DNA of 64,000 nt from Angustibacter luteus (GTDB lineage Bacteria; Actinomycetota; Actinomycetes; Actinomycetales; Angustibacteraceae), in assembly GCF_039541115.1 (NCBI RefSeq), contig NZ_BAABFP010000002.1, forward strand, positions 1,231,953-1,295,952. Reading direction: 5' to 3'. Numbering within the stretch: the first letter of the stretch is position 1; each line of letters opens with the position of its first letter. This document shows, one piece after another, positions 8,330 through 17,622 of this stretch. Under the pieces are notes generated by a model. It was not told the DNA's origin. It saw only the letters and a program-made list of their open reading frames with translations, and searched no databases. The position numbers and the translations under genes were made by a program.

Positions 8330-9586
8330 GTGACGACCGCCTGCCCACCCGACACCACGACCGCACCCGCGGTCGCCGCGCCGACCTCCCGCGTCGGCCG
8401 GCTCGGGGTGCCGATCGGGCTCGTCGTGGTGCTCGGCGCCCTGCAGGGCATCGGCCCGCTCTCGCTGGACACCTACCTCCCCGCGCTGCCCGACATCGCG
8501 CACGACCTGTCCGCCTCGACGTCGGCGACGCAGCTCACGCTGACCGCGACGCTGGCCGGGCTGGCCGTGGGACAGCTGTTCTTCGGGCCGATGAGCGACC
8601 GGCTCGGACGTCGTCGTCCGCTCATCGTGGGTCTCGCGGTCTACGTGGTGGCGTCGCTGCTGTGCGCGGTCGCGCCGAACATCGGCCTGCTGATCGCCGG
8701 CCGCACGCTGCAGGGCTTCACGGCCGCGGCCGGGATGGTCAGCGCGATGGCGATCGCCCGGGACGTCTCGAACGGCGCCGCGATGGCCCGACTGTTCGCG
8801 GCGCTGATGCTGGTGACCGGGGCGGCGCCGGTCATCGCTCCCGTGCTCGGTGGCCAGCTGCTGCTGGTCACGTCCTGGCGCGGCATCTTCGGGCTGCTGG
8901 CCGTGGCGGGCGTGCTGCTGCTGCTCACCGCGACGTTCCGGGTGCCTGAGACGCTGCCGGTCGAGCGGCGCCGGGTGGGCGGCTTCGGCGAGACCGTGTC
9001 CACGTTCCGCCGGTTGGTGCGCGACCCGGGGTTCCGGACCCCGCTGCTGGCGATGGTGCTGTCCTGCGCGGGTCTGTTCGGTTACCTGGCCGGCTCGCCG
9101 TTCCTGCTGCAGGACGTGCACGGGCTCTCGGCGCAGGCCTACAGCGCGCTGTTCGCGGTCAACACCATCGGCCTGACCGGGCTCAGCCAGCTCAGCGGAC
9201 GGATCGTGCACCGCACGGGTCCGCGGGTGCTGCTGCTGGCCGGGACGTCGATCTGTGCCGTCGGCGGCCTGGGGCTGCTGGCCGCCACCCTGGCCGGTGC
9301 CGGGCTGCTGGCCATCGTGCCCGCGCTCTTCCTCGTGGTCTCGGGGATGGGCTTCGTCTTCCCCAACGCCACCGCGCTCGCCCTCGCCGACCACGGCGAC
9401 ACGGCGGGTTCGGCGTCCGCGCTGCTCGGGACCGGTCAGTTCCTGGCCGGCGCGGTGGCCGCGCCGCTGGTCGGGCTCGGCCCGGACGCCTCGCTCACGA
9501 TGGCCGTGGTGATCGCCGTCGTGACCGTGGCTTCCGTCGGCGCCGCGCTGTCCGGCAGCCGGCGCCGCGAGCTCGCGCTGGCCTGA
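8330..9586 (+). CDS. Bcr/CflA-family MFS multidrug efflux transporter
   Basis: 418-residue inner-membrane drug:proton antiporter with 12 predicted helices. The family pattern is clear: helix 1 then SLDTYLPALPDIAHDL, the loop GQLFFGPMSDRLGRRRPLI between helices 2 and 3, and TLQGFTAAAGMVSAMAIARD in helix 4, all close to Bcr/CflA. GTG 8330 follows GAGGAG by 8 bases. A 9-codon open frame (ATG 8304, MSLFEELSP) overlaps this start as GTGA. Upstream lies a 14-bp palindrome that may be an operator. Exported compounds are not predictable. Confidence 0.87.
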   Translation: MTTACPPDTTTAPAVAAPTSRVGRLGVPIGLVVVLGALQGIGPLSLDTYLPALPDIAHDLSASTSATQLTLTATLAGLAVGQLFFGPMSDRLGRRRPLIVGLAVYVVASLLCAVAPNIGLLIAGRTLQGFTAAAGMVSAMAIARDVSNGAAMARLFAALMLVTGAAPVIAPVLGGQLLLVTSWRGIFGLLAVAGVLLLLTATFRVPETLPVERRRVGGFGETVSTFRRLVRDPGFRTPLLAMVLSCAGLFGYLAGSPFLLQDVHGLSAQAYSALFAVNTIGLTGLSQLSGRIVHRTGPRVLLLAGTSICAVGGLGLLAATLAGAGLLAIVPALFLVVSGMGFVFPNATALALADHGDTAGSASALLGTGQFLAGAVAAPLVGLGPDASLTMAVVIAVVTVASVGAALSGSRRRELALA

Positions 9587-9615
9587 AGGGCTGGCACGGG
9601 TTCTCGTCGCGGGTT

Positions 9616-10200
9616 CTAGTCGCGGGTCCAGCCGGGCCCGGTGGGGACGGGCGAGCCCACCTTGGTCGCCTCGGCGGCGCCGCGGGCCGCGGTGTCGGCA
9701 CCCTCGTTCAGGACGTGGCCGACGTGCGCCTTGGTCCAGACCAGCTCGGTGGCGCTGCGGGTGGCCAGCAGCTCGACGACCGGCTTGATCAGGTCGACGT
9801 TCTTCACGTCCTGGCGGTCCTTGGTCTTCCAGCCGTTGCGCGCCCAGCCGCGGCACCAGGTGGTCGTGCACTGCAGCGCGTACTGGCTGTCCAGGAAGAT
9901 CGTGACCCGGTCGTCCGGCCGGTGCGCGGTGGCCCGCAAGAACCGCAGCAGGGCCATCAGCTCCATCCGGTTGTTCGTGTCCACCCCGCCCTCGGGTGAC
10001 CCGGCCGCCCAGCAGTCCGGCCCCAGGTACCAGCCCCAGCCGGCGAACCCGGGGTTCGACCCGACGGCCGAGCCGTCCACCGCGACCTCGTACTGCTGGA
10101 CGTCGGTGGCGGGCTCGCGCTGCTGGATCGGCTGGGGGGCAGGCTCGAGAGGGGCCTCGACGGTTGGCTCGAGGTCGAACAGCGAGAACTGCTCGGGCAT
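9616..10200 (-). CDS. rnhA: ribonuclease HI
   Basis: 194-residue enzyme that cleaves the RNA strand of RNA:DNA hybrids. After an N-terminal extension of about 45 residues (acidic, Pro-rich, opening MPEQFSLFDLEP) the RNase H fold shows all four acidic positions: DGSAVGSNPGFAGWGW (first Asp), NRMELMALL (Glu), FLDSQYALQ (Asp) and NEGADTAARGAA (last Asp). The start at 10200 is 5 bp after the purL stop, so it is probably co-transcribed at the end of purSQL. No clear ribosome site is visible, which suggests translational coupling to purL. It converges with the MFS gene. Confidence 0.9.
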   Translation of the reverse strand: MPEQFSLFDLEPTVEAPLEPAPQPIQQREPATDVQQYEVAVDGSAVGSNPGFAGWGWYLGPDCWAAGSPEGGVDTNNRMELMALLRFLRATAHRPDDRVTIFLDSQYALQCTTTWCRGWARNGWKTKDRQDVKNVDLIKPVVELLATRSATELVWTKAHVGHVLNEGADTAARGAAEATKVGSPVPTGPGWTRD

Positions 10201-10205
10201 CCGGG

Positions 10206-12491
10206 TCAGTTCTCGAAGACGGCGGGCAGGGTGGCCTCGTGCGCGGTCTGCAGCTCGTCCAGCGGCAGCACGAACTGACCCTGGACGTCGAGGGCCTGGC
10301 TCTCGTCGTCCACCACCCCGATACGCAGGTGCGCGACGCCGCGGGCGGTGCACATGTCGGTGAACCGCACCTCCTCCGAACGCGGCACGGACACGATCAC
10401 CCGCGCCGTGGACTCGCTGAACAGCGCCACGAACGGGTCGATGCCGTCGCGCTCGCACAGCTCGTCCAGCCAGACCCGGGCACCGACGCCGTACCGCAGG
10501 CAGCCCTCGGCCAGCGCGATCGCCAGGCCGCCGTCGGACAGGTCGTGCGCGGCGTCCACCATGCCGTCCCGCGAGGCGGCGACCAGGATCTCGCCGAGCA
10601 CCTGCTCGGCGGCCAGGTCGACGGTCGGCGGCAGCCCACCGAGGTGGCCGTGCACGACGTCCGCCCAGGACGACCCCCCGAACTCGTCGCGGGTGGACCC
10701 GACCAGGTAGATGACCTGGCCCGGCTCGCGCCAGCCGGACGGCGTCCGCCGCGCGACGTCGTCCAGCACCCCGAGGACGCCCACGACCGGGGTCGGGTGG
10801 ATCGCGACGTCCCCGGTCTGGTTGTAGAGGCTGACGTTGCCGCCGGTGACCGGGACGCCGAGCTCCTGGCAGCCGTCGGCCAGGCCGGTGACGGCCTGGG
10901 CGAACTGCCACATCACGCCCGGGTCCTCTGGTGAGCCGAAGTTCAGGCAGTCGGTGACGGCCAGCGGGACGGCGCCAGAGGTCGCCACGTTGCGGTAGGC
11001 CTCGGCCAGCGCCAGCTGGGCCCCCGAGTACGGGTCGAGCGCGGCGAAGCGGGCGTTGCAGTCGGTCGAGATCGCGACGCCGAGACCGGACTCCTCGTCC
11101 ACCCGGACCACGCCCGCGTCGTCCGGCATCGCCAGGGCGGTGTTGCCCATGACGTACCGGTCGTACTGGTCGGTGACCCAGGCGCGGCTGCTGAGGTTCG
11201 GTGAGGACGCCAGCTGCAGCAGGGTCGCGCGCAGCTCGTCCCCGGACGCCGGGCGGGCCAGCCGCTCGGGGGTCGGGACGTCGGCCTGCAGGGCGTCCAG
11301 GGTCGCCGGCCGCGCGTACGGGCGCTCGTAGACCGGTCCGTCGTGCGCCACCGTGCGCGGCGGCACGTCGACGACGGTCTCCCCGTGCCAGTCGATGACC
11401 AGCCGGCCCGTCGTGGTCACCTCGCCGACCACGGTGGCCTCGACGTCCCAGCGGTTCGTGATGGCCATGAACTCGTCCAGGTGGGCGGGCGTGACGACCG
11501 CCATCATCCGCTCCTGCGACTCGCTCATCAGGATCTCTTCGGGCGCCAACGTGTTGTCCCGCAACGGGACCCGGTCCAGCCAGACCTGCATGCCGCCGTC
11601 ACCGTTGCTGGCCAGCTCGCTGGTCGCGCAGGACAGCCCGGCACCGCCGAGGTCCTGGATGCCCTCGACCACGCGGGCCGCGAACAGGTCCAGGCAGCAC
11701 TCGATGAGCACCTTCTCGGCGAACGGGTCGCCGACCTGCACAGCCGGGCGCTTGCTGGGCCCGGTGGAGTCGAACGTCTCGGAGGCCAGCACCGAGACCC
11801 CGCCGATGCCGTCGCCGCCGGTCTTGGCGCCGAACAGGATGACCAGGTTGCCCGCGCCGGAGGCGTTCGCGAGGTGGATGTCCTCGTGCCGCATCGACCC
11901 GACGCACAGGGCGTTGACCAGCGGGTTGCCCTGGTAGCAGGGGTCGAAGACGACCTCGCCGCCGATGTTCGGCAGCCCCAGGCAGTTGCCGTAACCCCCC
12001 ACTCCCGCAACGATTCCGGGGACGACGCGGTGGGTGTCCGGGTGGTCGATCGCGCCGAACCGCAACGGGTCCATCACCGCGATCGGGCGCGCGCCCATGC
12101 TCATGATGTCGCGCACGATGCCGCCGACCCCGGTCGCCGCGCCCTGGTACGGCTCGACGTACGAGGGGTGGTTGTGGCTCTCCACCTTGAACGTGACGGC
12201 CCAGCCGTCGCCGATGTCGACGACGCCGGCGTTCTCGCCGATGCCGACCATCAGCTTCTCGCGCATGGCATCCGTGGTCTTGTCGCCGAACTGGCGCAGG
12301 TGCACCTTGCTCGACTTGTAGGAGCAGTGCTCGCTCCACATGACGCTGTACATCGCCAGCTCGGACGACGTCGGACGGCGGTCCAGGATCTCCCGGATCC
12401 GCTGGTACTCATCGGGTTTGAGACCGAGCTCGGCCCAGGGCTGCTCGACGTCCGGGCTGGTCAGCGCCGCCGTCACCGTGTCGACGCTCAC
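10206..12491 (-). CDS. purL: phosphoribosylformylglycinamidine synthase large subunit
   Basis: 761-residue catalytic subunit of FGAM synthase, which converts FGAR, glutamine and ATP to FGAM in step four of purine synthesis. Its length is that of the small PurL form that needs PurS and PurQ. Landmarks are [11 protein letters not shown] and [27 protein letters not shown] near the N-terminus, with ATP-binding Gly/Asp segments ([28 protein letters not shown]). GTG 12491 overlaps the purQ stop as GTGA. The operon purS-purQ-purL-rnhA reads leftwards. Assignment is certain. Confidence 0.97.
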   Translation of the reverse strand: MSVDTVTAALTSPDVEQPWAELGLKPDEYQRIREILDRRPTSSELAMYSVMWSEHCSYKSSKVHLRQFGDKTTDAMREKLMVGIGENAGVVDIGDGWAVTFKVESHNHPSYVEPYQGAATGVGGIVRDIMSMGARPIAVMDPLRFGAIDHPDTHRVVPGIVAGVGGYGNCLGLPNIGGEVVFDPCYQGNPLVNALCVGSMRHEDIHLANASGAGNLVILFGAKTGGDGIGGVSVLASETFDSTGPSKRPAVQVGDPFAEKVLIECCLDLFAARVVEGIQDLGGAGLSCATSELASNGDGGMQVWLDRVPLRDNTLAPEEILMSESQERMMAVVTPAHLDEFMAITNRWDVEATVVGEVTTTGRLVIDWHGETVVDVPPRTVAHDGPVYERPYARPATLDALQADVPTPERLARPASGDELRATLLQLASSPNLSSRAWVTDQYDRYVMGNTALAMPDDAGVVRVDEESGLGVAISTDCNARFAALDPYSGAQLALAEAYRNVATSGAVPLAVTDCLNFGSPEDPGVMWQFAQAVTGLADGCQELGVPVTGGNVSLYNQTGDVAIHPTPVVGVLGVLDDVARRTPSGWREPGQVIYLVGSTRDEFGGSSWADVVHGHLGGLPPTVDLAAEQVLGEILVAASRDGMVDAAHDLSDGGLAIALAEGCLRYGVGARVWLDELCERDGIDPFVALFSESTARVIVSVPRSEEVRFTDMCTARGVAHLRIGVVDDESQALDVQGQFVLPLDELQTAHEATLPAVFEN

Positions 12492-13189
12492 GCGCGCACC
12501 AGCCCCTCCAACGTCGCCACGGCAGAGGTGAAGAAGCCCAGACCGTCCAGCCCGGCGGTGCCGCTGCGCGGGTCGGGGCCGTAGCCGGGCTCCGTCGCGT
12601 GCTCGGGGTGCGGCATCAGGCCGACGACGTTGCCGGCGGCGTTGGAGATGCCCGCGATCGCCCGGTAGGAGCCGTTCGGGTTGTCGCCCAGGTAGCGGGC
12701 GACCACGCGGCCCTCCCCCTCGAGCTCGTCGAGGGTGCGGTCGTCGGCGACGAACCCCCCCTCACCGTTCTTCAGCGGGACGACGATCTGCTGGCCGCGC
12801 TGGTAGGCGCTCGTCCAGGCCGTGTCGACCCGCTCGATGGCCAGCGCCTGGTCGCGGCACACGAACTTGCGGTGGTCGTTGCGGACCAGCGCGCCGGGCA
12901 GCAGGTGCGCCTCGCAGAGCACCTGGAAGCCGTTGCAGATGCCGAGCACGGGCAGCCCGCCGCGGGCGGCGTCCACCAGGGGCTCCATCACCGGGGCGAA
13001 CCGGGCGATCGCGCCGCAGCGCAGGTAGTCGCCGTAGCTGAAGCCACCCGGGATGACGATCGCGTCGACACCGTGCAGGTCCGCGTCGCCGTGCCACAGC
13101 GAGACCGATTCGGCGCCGGCCAGCCGGGCCGCCCGGGCGGCGTCCTTGTCGTCGAGGGAGCCAGGGAAGGTGACGACCCCGATCCGCAT
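12488..13189 (-). CDS. purQ: FGAM synthase glutaminase subunit
   Basis: 233-residue class I glutamine amidotransferase subunit that supplies ammonia to PurL. The nucleophile elbow [10 protein letters not shown] (Cys near residue 90) and the His-Glu pair in [10 protein letters not shown] near the C-terminus are present. The opening [20 protein letters not shown] is canonical for PurQ. The ATG overlaps the purS stop by four bases (ATGA), and the stop overlaps the purL start, giving a fully coupled trio. Confidence 0.97.
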   Translation of the reverse strand: MRIGVVTFPGSLDDKDAARAARLAGAESVSLWHGDADLHGVDAIVIPGGFSYGDYLRCGAIARFAPVMEPLVDAARGGLPVLGICNGFQVLCEAHLLPGALVRNDHRKFVCRDQALAIERVDTAWTSAYQRGQQIVVPLKNGEGGFVADDRTLDELEGEGRVVARYLGDNPNGSYRAIAGISNAAGNVVGLMPHPEHATEPGYGPDPRSGTAGLDGLGFFTSAVATLEGLVRA

Positions 13190-13494
13190 CAGGCCACCGC
13201 GCCCGAGGCGTCCGGGTCGTCGTCGTGGTGGTCGGCCGAGTGGTGCTCGTCGGCGGCCGCCACCCGGACGACGTCCTCGATCACCGGGTTCGACAGCAGC
13301 GTGGCGGCGGCCTCGCGGGCGGCGGCGAGCACCTCGGGGGTGACCTCGCCGTCCACCTCGAGCTCGAACCGCTTGCCCTGGCGGACGGATGTGAACCCCG
13401 TGAAGCCCAGCCGCGGCAGGGCGCCGGCGACGGCCTGGCCCTGCGGGTCGAGGATCTCGGGCTTGAGCATGACGTCGACGACGACGCGTCCCAT
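13189..13494 (-). CDS. purS: FGAM synthase PurS subunit
   Basis: 101-residue small subunit that bridges PurQ and PurL and helps ammonia transfer. Residues 1-80 match PurS ([42 protein letters not shown]). The tail after the usual end is unusual: about 20 residues rich in His and Asp ([14 protein letters not shown]), not needed for the fold. ATG 13494 has GGAG eight bases upstream; a TACGCT hexamer at 13553..13548 on the minus strand could be the operon's -10, giving a leader of about 45 nt. Confidence 0.95.
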   Translation of the reverse strand: MGRVVVDVMLKPEILDPQGQAVAGALPRLGFTGFTSVRQGKRFELEVDGEVTPEVLAAAREAAATLLSNPVIEDVVRVAAADEHHSADHHDDDPDASGAVA

Positions 13495-13595
13495 GCAGGC
13501 GCTCCAGATGACGGCGGCCTTGCGGCCGGGCGAGCAGCGGTCCGCTCAGCGTACCGACCGCCGGGCCCTCCCCCCGCCACCGGGCCTCCGAGTGG

Positions 13596-13674
13596 CGCGG
13601 GGGCACCCAGCAACGAACCTCTTGGAGCAGGGGCACCCAGTGACGTGCCGCGAATGGAGCAGGGTGCCCCCGCG
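13596..13674. repeat. palindromic repeat family E with internal direct repeat
   Basis: Arms CGCGGGGGCACCC (13596..13608) and GGGTGCCCCCGCG (13662..13674) are perfectly complementary. Between them the block GGGGCACCCAG...GGAGCA is tandemly repeated with a period of about 30 bp. The element lies between the stop of the ECF sigma gene and the start of purS, so it may end the sigma transcript before the purine operon. Confidence 0.75.
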
Positions 13675-13694
13675 GCGAAGGCGGGCGGGCCGGG

Positions 13695-14927
13695 TCAGCG
13701 GAGGCGATCGGTGAGCAGGGCCTGCTCGGCGACGTTGCCGGTCGCGGCGAGCGCCAGCCGGTCGGCGGCCCGCGCCTCGTCGAGCCGGCCGAGGTCGCGC
13801 AGCAGCTGGGCGCGGGTGGCGTGCAGCAGGTGGAACCGGCGCAGCGGGCGGGCCAGTGCGTCCACCTCGGCGAGCGCCACGTCCGGCCCCTCGACCCTCG
13901 CCGTCGCGACCGCCCGGTTGAGCCGCACCACGGGGGACGGGTCGTGCCGCAGCAGCAGGTCGTACAGGGTGAGGATCTGCAACCAGTCGGTCTCGTCCCA
14001 GGTCTTGGCCTCGCAGTGGCAGGCGGCGATCGCCGCCTGCAGCTGGTAGCGCCCCGGACGACGCATCGCCGCCGCCCGCTCCAGCAGCTCGATCGCCGCG
14101 GCCACCTCGCCGTGGCGCCACAGCGACCGGTCCTGGTCGGCCAGCAGCACCAGGCGACCACCGTCGAACCGGGCGGCAGCCCGCGCCTGGTGCAGCCGGA
14201 GCAGCACGAGCAGGCCCAGGGCCTCGGGCTCGTCGGGCAGCGCGGTGGCGATCACGCCGGCGAGCCAGGTCGCGTCCTCGGCCAGGTCGCGGCGGGTCGG
14301 GTCGGGGCCGCCGGTGGCCAGGTACGCCTCGTTGTAGGCGGTGGCGACGACGGTGAGCACCACGTCCAGGCGCTCGGGCAGCTCACCGACCGAGGGCACC
14401 CGCAGCGGGATCGCCGCCGCACCGATCTTGCGCTTGGCCCGGCTGATCCGCTGCGCGACGGTGGCCTCGGGTTCGAAGGTGGCCCGGGCGATCTCAGCGG
14501 TCGTCAGGCCCAGGACGGCGCGCAGGGTCAGCACGAGGCGGGACGCCGGAGCCAGCGCCGGGTGGCAGCAGCCGAAGAGCAGTGCCAGCCGCTCGTCGTC
14601 CCCGGGCACGACCCCGTCCACCGGCTCCGCCTGCACCGCGCGCGACCCGGCCGCCCACTCCCCCAGGGACGGCAGCCGGGCCCGCAGCCGGGCGTCGCGG
14701 CGGAGCCGGTCCAGCGCGTTGCGACGGGCCGCGGTGTGCAGCCAGGCCGCCGGACGGTCCGGGATCCCGTCCCGCCGCCACGCGGTCAGCGCCTCCGCGA
14801 CGGCGTCGGCCACCGCCTCCTCGGCGACGTCCAGGTCACCGAGGCTGCGGTGCAGCAGGCCGACCAGGCGCCCGGACTCGGCCCGGACGACGGTCTCCAG
14901 CGCCAGGTCGGCGCCGACGTCCGCCAT
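13695..14927 (-). CDS. ECF42-type RNA polymerase sigma factor
   Basis: 410-residue sigma factor. Sigma-2 (about 10-80) and sigma-4 (about 110-175, [36 protein letters not shown]) are followed by a long helical TPR-like extension carrying the family block [15 protein letters not shown] and [10 protein letters not shown]. This long C-terminus defines the ECF42 group, which regulates without an anti-sigma factor and is genetically linked to DGPF proteins. The DGPF gene lies directly upstream with a 3-bp gap, and a promoter matching the reported ECF42 motif precedes both, suggesting autoregulation. The inducing signal is unknown. Confidence 0.92.
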   Translation of the reverse strand: MADVGADLALETVVRAESGRLVGLLHRSLGDLDVAEEAVADAVAEALTAWRRDGIPDRPAAWLHTAARRNALDRLRRDARLRARLPSLGEWAAGSRAVQAEPVDGVVPGDDERLALLFGCCHPALAPASRLVLTLRAVLGLTTAEIARATFEPEATVAQRISRAKRKIGAAAIPLRVPSVGELPERLDVVLTVVATAYNEAYLATGGPDPTRRDLAEDATWLAGVIATALPDEPEALGLLVLLRLHQARAAARFDGGRLVLLADQDRSLWRHGEVAAAIELLERAAAMRRPGRYQLQAAIAACHCEAKTWDETDWLQILTLYDLLLRHDPSPVVRLNRAVATARVEGPDVALAEVDALARPLRRFHLLHATRAQLLRDLGRLDEARAADRLALAATGNVAEQALLTDRLR

Positions 14928-14930
14928 GAC

Positions 14931-15299
14931 CTACATGTCGCCCGAGTGGTCGACGATCGGCCGGACCTCCACGCTGATCCCGGGCAGCACCAGGTACGGC
15001 CAGGTCCGGGCGATGGCGATCGCGGCGTCCAGGTCCTCGACGTCCAGGATGGAGAACCCGCCGACGACCTCCTTGGCCTCGGAGAACGGTCCGTCCACGA
15101 CGACCGGCTCCCCGCCGTCCCGGCCGGCCTTGACGGTGGTGGCGGTGGTGACGGGCTGGAGCTCGGCGCCGCCGTCCGCGAAGGACGGACCGTACTTGTC
15201 GAACCAGGTGTAGACCTCGCCGTAGATCGCCTCGAGGCGCTCGGCGGGGACGTCGGCGAGCTGGGCCGGCTCTGACGTGAACATGATGACGTACTTCAT
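14931..15299 (-). CDS. DGPF-domain (YciI-like) protein
   Basis: 122-residue cytoplasmic protein of the YCII-related/DGPF family. It starts MKYVIMFTSEP and contains the signature VVDGPFSEAKEVVGGFSILDVEDLDAAIAIARTWP, plus a C-terminal VEVRPI strand, all typical of partners of ECF42 sigma factors. ATG 15299 is preceded by AGGAGGAAACC. Its stop is 3 bp before the sigma gene, so the two form one operon. The biochemical role of DGPF proteins is unknown; a ferredoxin-like fold is expected. Confidence 0.9.
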   Translation of the reverse strand: MKYVIMFTSEPAQLADVPAERLEAIYGEVYTWFDKYGPSFADGGAELQPVTTATTVKAGRDGGEPVVVDGPFSEAKEVVGGFSILDVEDLDAAIAIARTWPYLVLPGISVEVRPIVDHSGDM

Positions 15300-15333
15300 G
15301 GTTTCCTCCTCGGTCGAAGACTGACACCCCCAT

Positions 15334-15360
15334 GACGAACAGGACCAGCCCTTCTCGACA
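15334..15360 (-). promoter_or_regulatory. ECF42-type promoter of the DGPF-sigma operon
   Basis: On the minus strand TGTCGA (15360..15355) is followed after exactly 17 bases by CGTC (15337..15334), about 35 bp before the DGPF start codon. As I recall from published work on ECF42 in Streptomyces, targets carry TGTCGA at -35 and CGA/TC at -10. The fit in sequence, spacing and place suggests an autoregulated promoter. Confidence 0.75.
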
Positions 15361-15440
15361 CCCGTCGCCAAGAACATCGCCCGCACGGCAGACTCGGCGG
15401 GGGCCCGACCCACCTGGCCCGTCCGGACAACGGAGGCGAC

Positions 15441-16844
15441 ATGACGTCCACGACCAGCTGGACCACCCCGGGGACCGCGCAGGCGGCGTCGCTCGACGGT
15501 CGGTCGTTCACCTTCTCGATGCCCTCGGACGCGGAGCTGATCAGCGGCGACCTCGTCGTGCTGGCCACCGTGGACGAGCGCCGACTGTGCGGTCAGCTGC
15601 ACGACAAGCGGCTGGGCGCCCCGGGCGAGGCCGTCGGCACGGGTGCCGTGCTGGGCACGATCGAGGACGACGTCCTGCGGGGCGGGGTGATCGAGCCGTT
15701 CGCGAGCGCGACCATCTCCGGAGCGCCGGCCCCCCTGTGGGAAGCGGTGCAGCGCGGGGCGGGGGCGACCATGCCCGTCGGGTCGGCGCGGGCGGGCCAC
15801 GCGTACCTGCGCCCGGCCGGCGTCAACCGGCACACGTTCCTCTGCGGCCAGAGCGGCTCGGGCAAGTCCTACGCGCTCGGCGTGCTGCTCGAGCAGATCA
15901 TCCTGGACACCGAGCTGCCGCTGGTGATCCTCGATCCCAACGCGGACTTCGTCCGGCTCGGCGAGCCCACGGAGCAGGCCCCGCCGGAGGTGGTCGACCG
16001 GTTGGCCGACACCCGGTTCGACGTGCTCACGGCCCGCACCGATGCCGCCGCCACCGACCGCCTGTGCATCCGGTTCGACGAGCTCAGCACCCAGGCGAAG
16101 GCGGCCGTGCTGCGGCTGGACCCGCTGGCCGACCGGGAGGAGTACAACGCGCTGCTCGATGCGGCCGAGCAGCTGCACACCCGGCGCGGCACGGACGTCG
16201 TCGCGGACCTCCTGGCCTCCGCCGAGCCCGGCGCGATCCTGCTGGCCGAGCGGATGAAGAACCTCGGCGTGCTGACCTGGGAGGTCTGGGCCTTCGAGGG
16301 CACCACGCTGACCGACCGGCTGGCCGACCAGGCCCGGGTGACCGTCCTCGACCTCGGCGGCTTCGAGCTCGCCGAGGAGCGGCTGGTGGTCGCCCTGGAG
16401 CTGCTGGACAACCTGTGGGAGAACCGGTCCAGCCGCCAGCCGACGCTCATCGTGATCGACGAGGCGCACAACGTGTGCCCCGCCGAGCCGGTCACCCAGC
16501 TGGAGCGGGCGACGTCCGAGCGACTCGTGCAGATCGCCAACGAGGGCCGCAAGTACGGGCTGTGGCTGCTGCTGTGCACGCAGCGGCCGTCCAGGATCAA
16601 CCCGGCGGTGCTGTCCCAGTGCGACAACCTGGCGCTGATGCGGATGAACTCGCGGGCCGACCTCGCCCAGCTGCAGGAGACGTTCGGCTTCGTGCCGGCC
16701 GAGATGCTCGCGGCGGCGCCGTTCTTCCGGCAGGGCGAGTGCCTGATGGCCGGCGGGTTCACGCCGGTGCCCACGTTCGTCCAGATCGGCGGGCGTCGCA
16801 CGCACCAGGGCGGCTCCGACGTCCCGGTGCCGTTGCGCGGCTGA
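15441..16844 (+). CDS. HerA/VirB4-like ATP-binding protein (DUF87 type)
   Basis: 467-residue P-loop ATPase of the HerA-FtsK superfamily. An N-terminal barrel-like domain (about 1-125) precedes Walker A GQSGSGKSYALG (about 136-147). Later come VILDPNADFVRLG, Walker B TLIVIDEAHNVCP (about 347-359) and the sensor QIANEGRKYGLWLLLCTQRPSRINP. Relatives pump DNA or act as orphan helicases; no NurA-like nuclease is adjacent, so the partner is unknown. ATG 15441 follows CGGAGG. An MBL-fold hydrolase starts 19 bp downstream. Confidence 0.82.
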   Translation: MTSTTSWTTPGTAQAASLDGRSFTFSMPSDAELISGDLVVLATVDERRLCGQLHDKRLGAPGEAVGTGAVLGTIEDDVLRGGVIEPFASATISGAPAPLWEAVQRGAGATMPVGSARAGHAYLRPAGVNRHTFLCGQSGSGKSYALGVLLEQIILDTELPLVILDPNADFVRLGEPTEQAPPEVVDRLADTRFDVLTARTDAAATDRLCIRFDELSTQAKAAVLRLDPLADREEYNALLDAAEQLHTRRGTDVVADLLASAEPGAILLAERMKNLGVLTWEVWAFEGTTLTDRLADQARVTVLDLGGFELAEERLVVALELLDNLWENRSSRQPTLIVIDEAHNVCPAEPVTQLERATSERLVQIANEGRKYGLWLLLCTQRPSRINPAVLSQCDNLALMRMNSRADLAQLQETFGFVPAEMLAAAPFFRQGECLMAGGFTPVPTFVQIGGRRTHQGGSDVPVPLRG

Positions 16845-16863
16845 CCGTGCCAGGCTGGGACCC

Positions 16864-17529
16864 ATGCGACTGACCCATCTCGGACACTCCTGCCTGCTCG
16901 TCGAGGTCGACGGCGCCCGCCTGCTGGTCGACCCCGGCGCCTTCAGCCAGGGCTTCGAGGAGCTCGGCGGCCTCGACGCGGTCCTGATCACCCACCAGCA
17001 CGCCGACCACGTGGACGTCGAGCGGCTGCCCGCGCTGCTCGAGGCCAACGACGGCGCGCTGCTGGTCGCCGAGCCGGAGACGGCGGCCGAGCTGCGCCAG
17101 GCCGGGATCGAGGCGCAGCCGCTGCACGCCGGGGACGAGCTCGAGATCGCCGGCGTGCCGGTGCGCGGGGCCGGTGGGCGGCACGCGGTGATCCACCCGG
17201 ACGTGCCGCGGGTCGGCAACGTCGGGCTGCTCATCGGCACCTCGCGGGCGGACGGTGGGCAGGGCCTGCTCCTGCACCCCGGCGACGCGTACGACGTCGT
17301 GCCAGCGGACGTCGACGTGCTCGCGCTGCCGCTGAATGCGCCCTGGGCGAAGGTGTCCGAGACGATCGACTACCTGCGCGCCGTCGCGCCGGCTGTCGCT
17401 GTGCCGATCCACGACGCGCTGGTCCAGCCGATGGCCCGCGCCATGTACCTGGGGCACTGCACCCGGCTCGCCCCGGAGTCGACGTCCGTCACCGACTGGA
17501 GCGGCGGCCAGCCCCTCGACGTCCCCTGA
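16864..17529 (+). CDS. MBL-fold metal-dependent hydrolase (UlaG-like)
   Basis: 221-residue metallo-beta-lactamase-fold hydrolase. It opens MRLTHLGHSCLLVEVDGARLLVDPG and carries the metal-binding HQHADHVD near residue 44, then a late HPGD and an IHDA segment consistent with the other metal ligands. The short length and the LGHSC start match the UlaG-like branch often seen in actinomycetes. ATG 16864 has CAGGCT seven bases upstream, so despite the 19-bp gap from the ATPase gene it may have its own leaderless promoter. The substrate is unknown. Confidence 0.82.
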   Translation: MRLTHLGHSCLLVEVDGARLLVDPGAFSQGFEELGGLDAVLITHQHADHVDVERLPALLEANDGALLVAEPETAAELRQAGIEAQPLHAGDELEIAGVPVRGAGGRHAVIHPDVPRVGNVGLLIGTSRADGGQGLLLHPGDAYDVVPADVDVLALPLNAPWAKVSETIDYLRAVAPAVAVPIHDALVQPMARAMYLGHCTRLAPESTSVTDWSGGQPLDVP

Positions 17530-17541
17530 CCCGACCTCCCG

Positions 17542-17615
17542 CCGCACCCCCACCGGAAAGCCCGCTATTCGGGGTTATGGGCGCCGGATGACCCCGGATA
17601 GCCCGCTAAGTGCGG
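17542..17615. repeat. palindromic repeat family C, degenerate copy 2
   Basis: Outer arms CCGCAC/GTGCGG enclose a CCCGCTATTCGGGGT...ACCCCGGATAGCCCG hairpin that resembles family C copy 1 (CCGCTATCCGGGG, CATAACCCC, GATAGCGGG). It fills the 93-bp gap between the convergent MBL-hydrolase and purC stop codons and could act as a two-way terminator. Confidence 0.6.
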
Positions 17616-17622
17616 TGGGCGT

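Noticed and set aside
15441..17529. HerA-like ATPase plus MBL hydrolase as an anti-phage defence pair
   Set aside because: No nuclease, SIR2 or other effector domain is seen, the MBL protein is UlaG-like with its own leaderless promoter, and the context is housekeeping.
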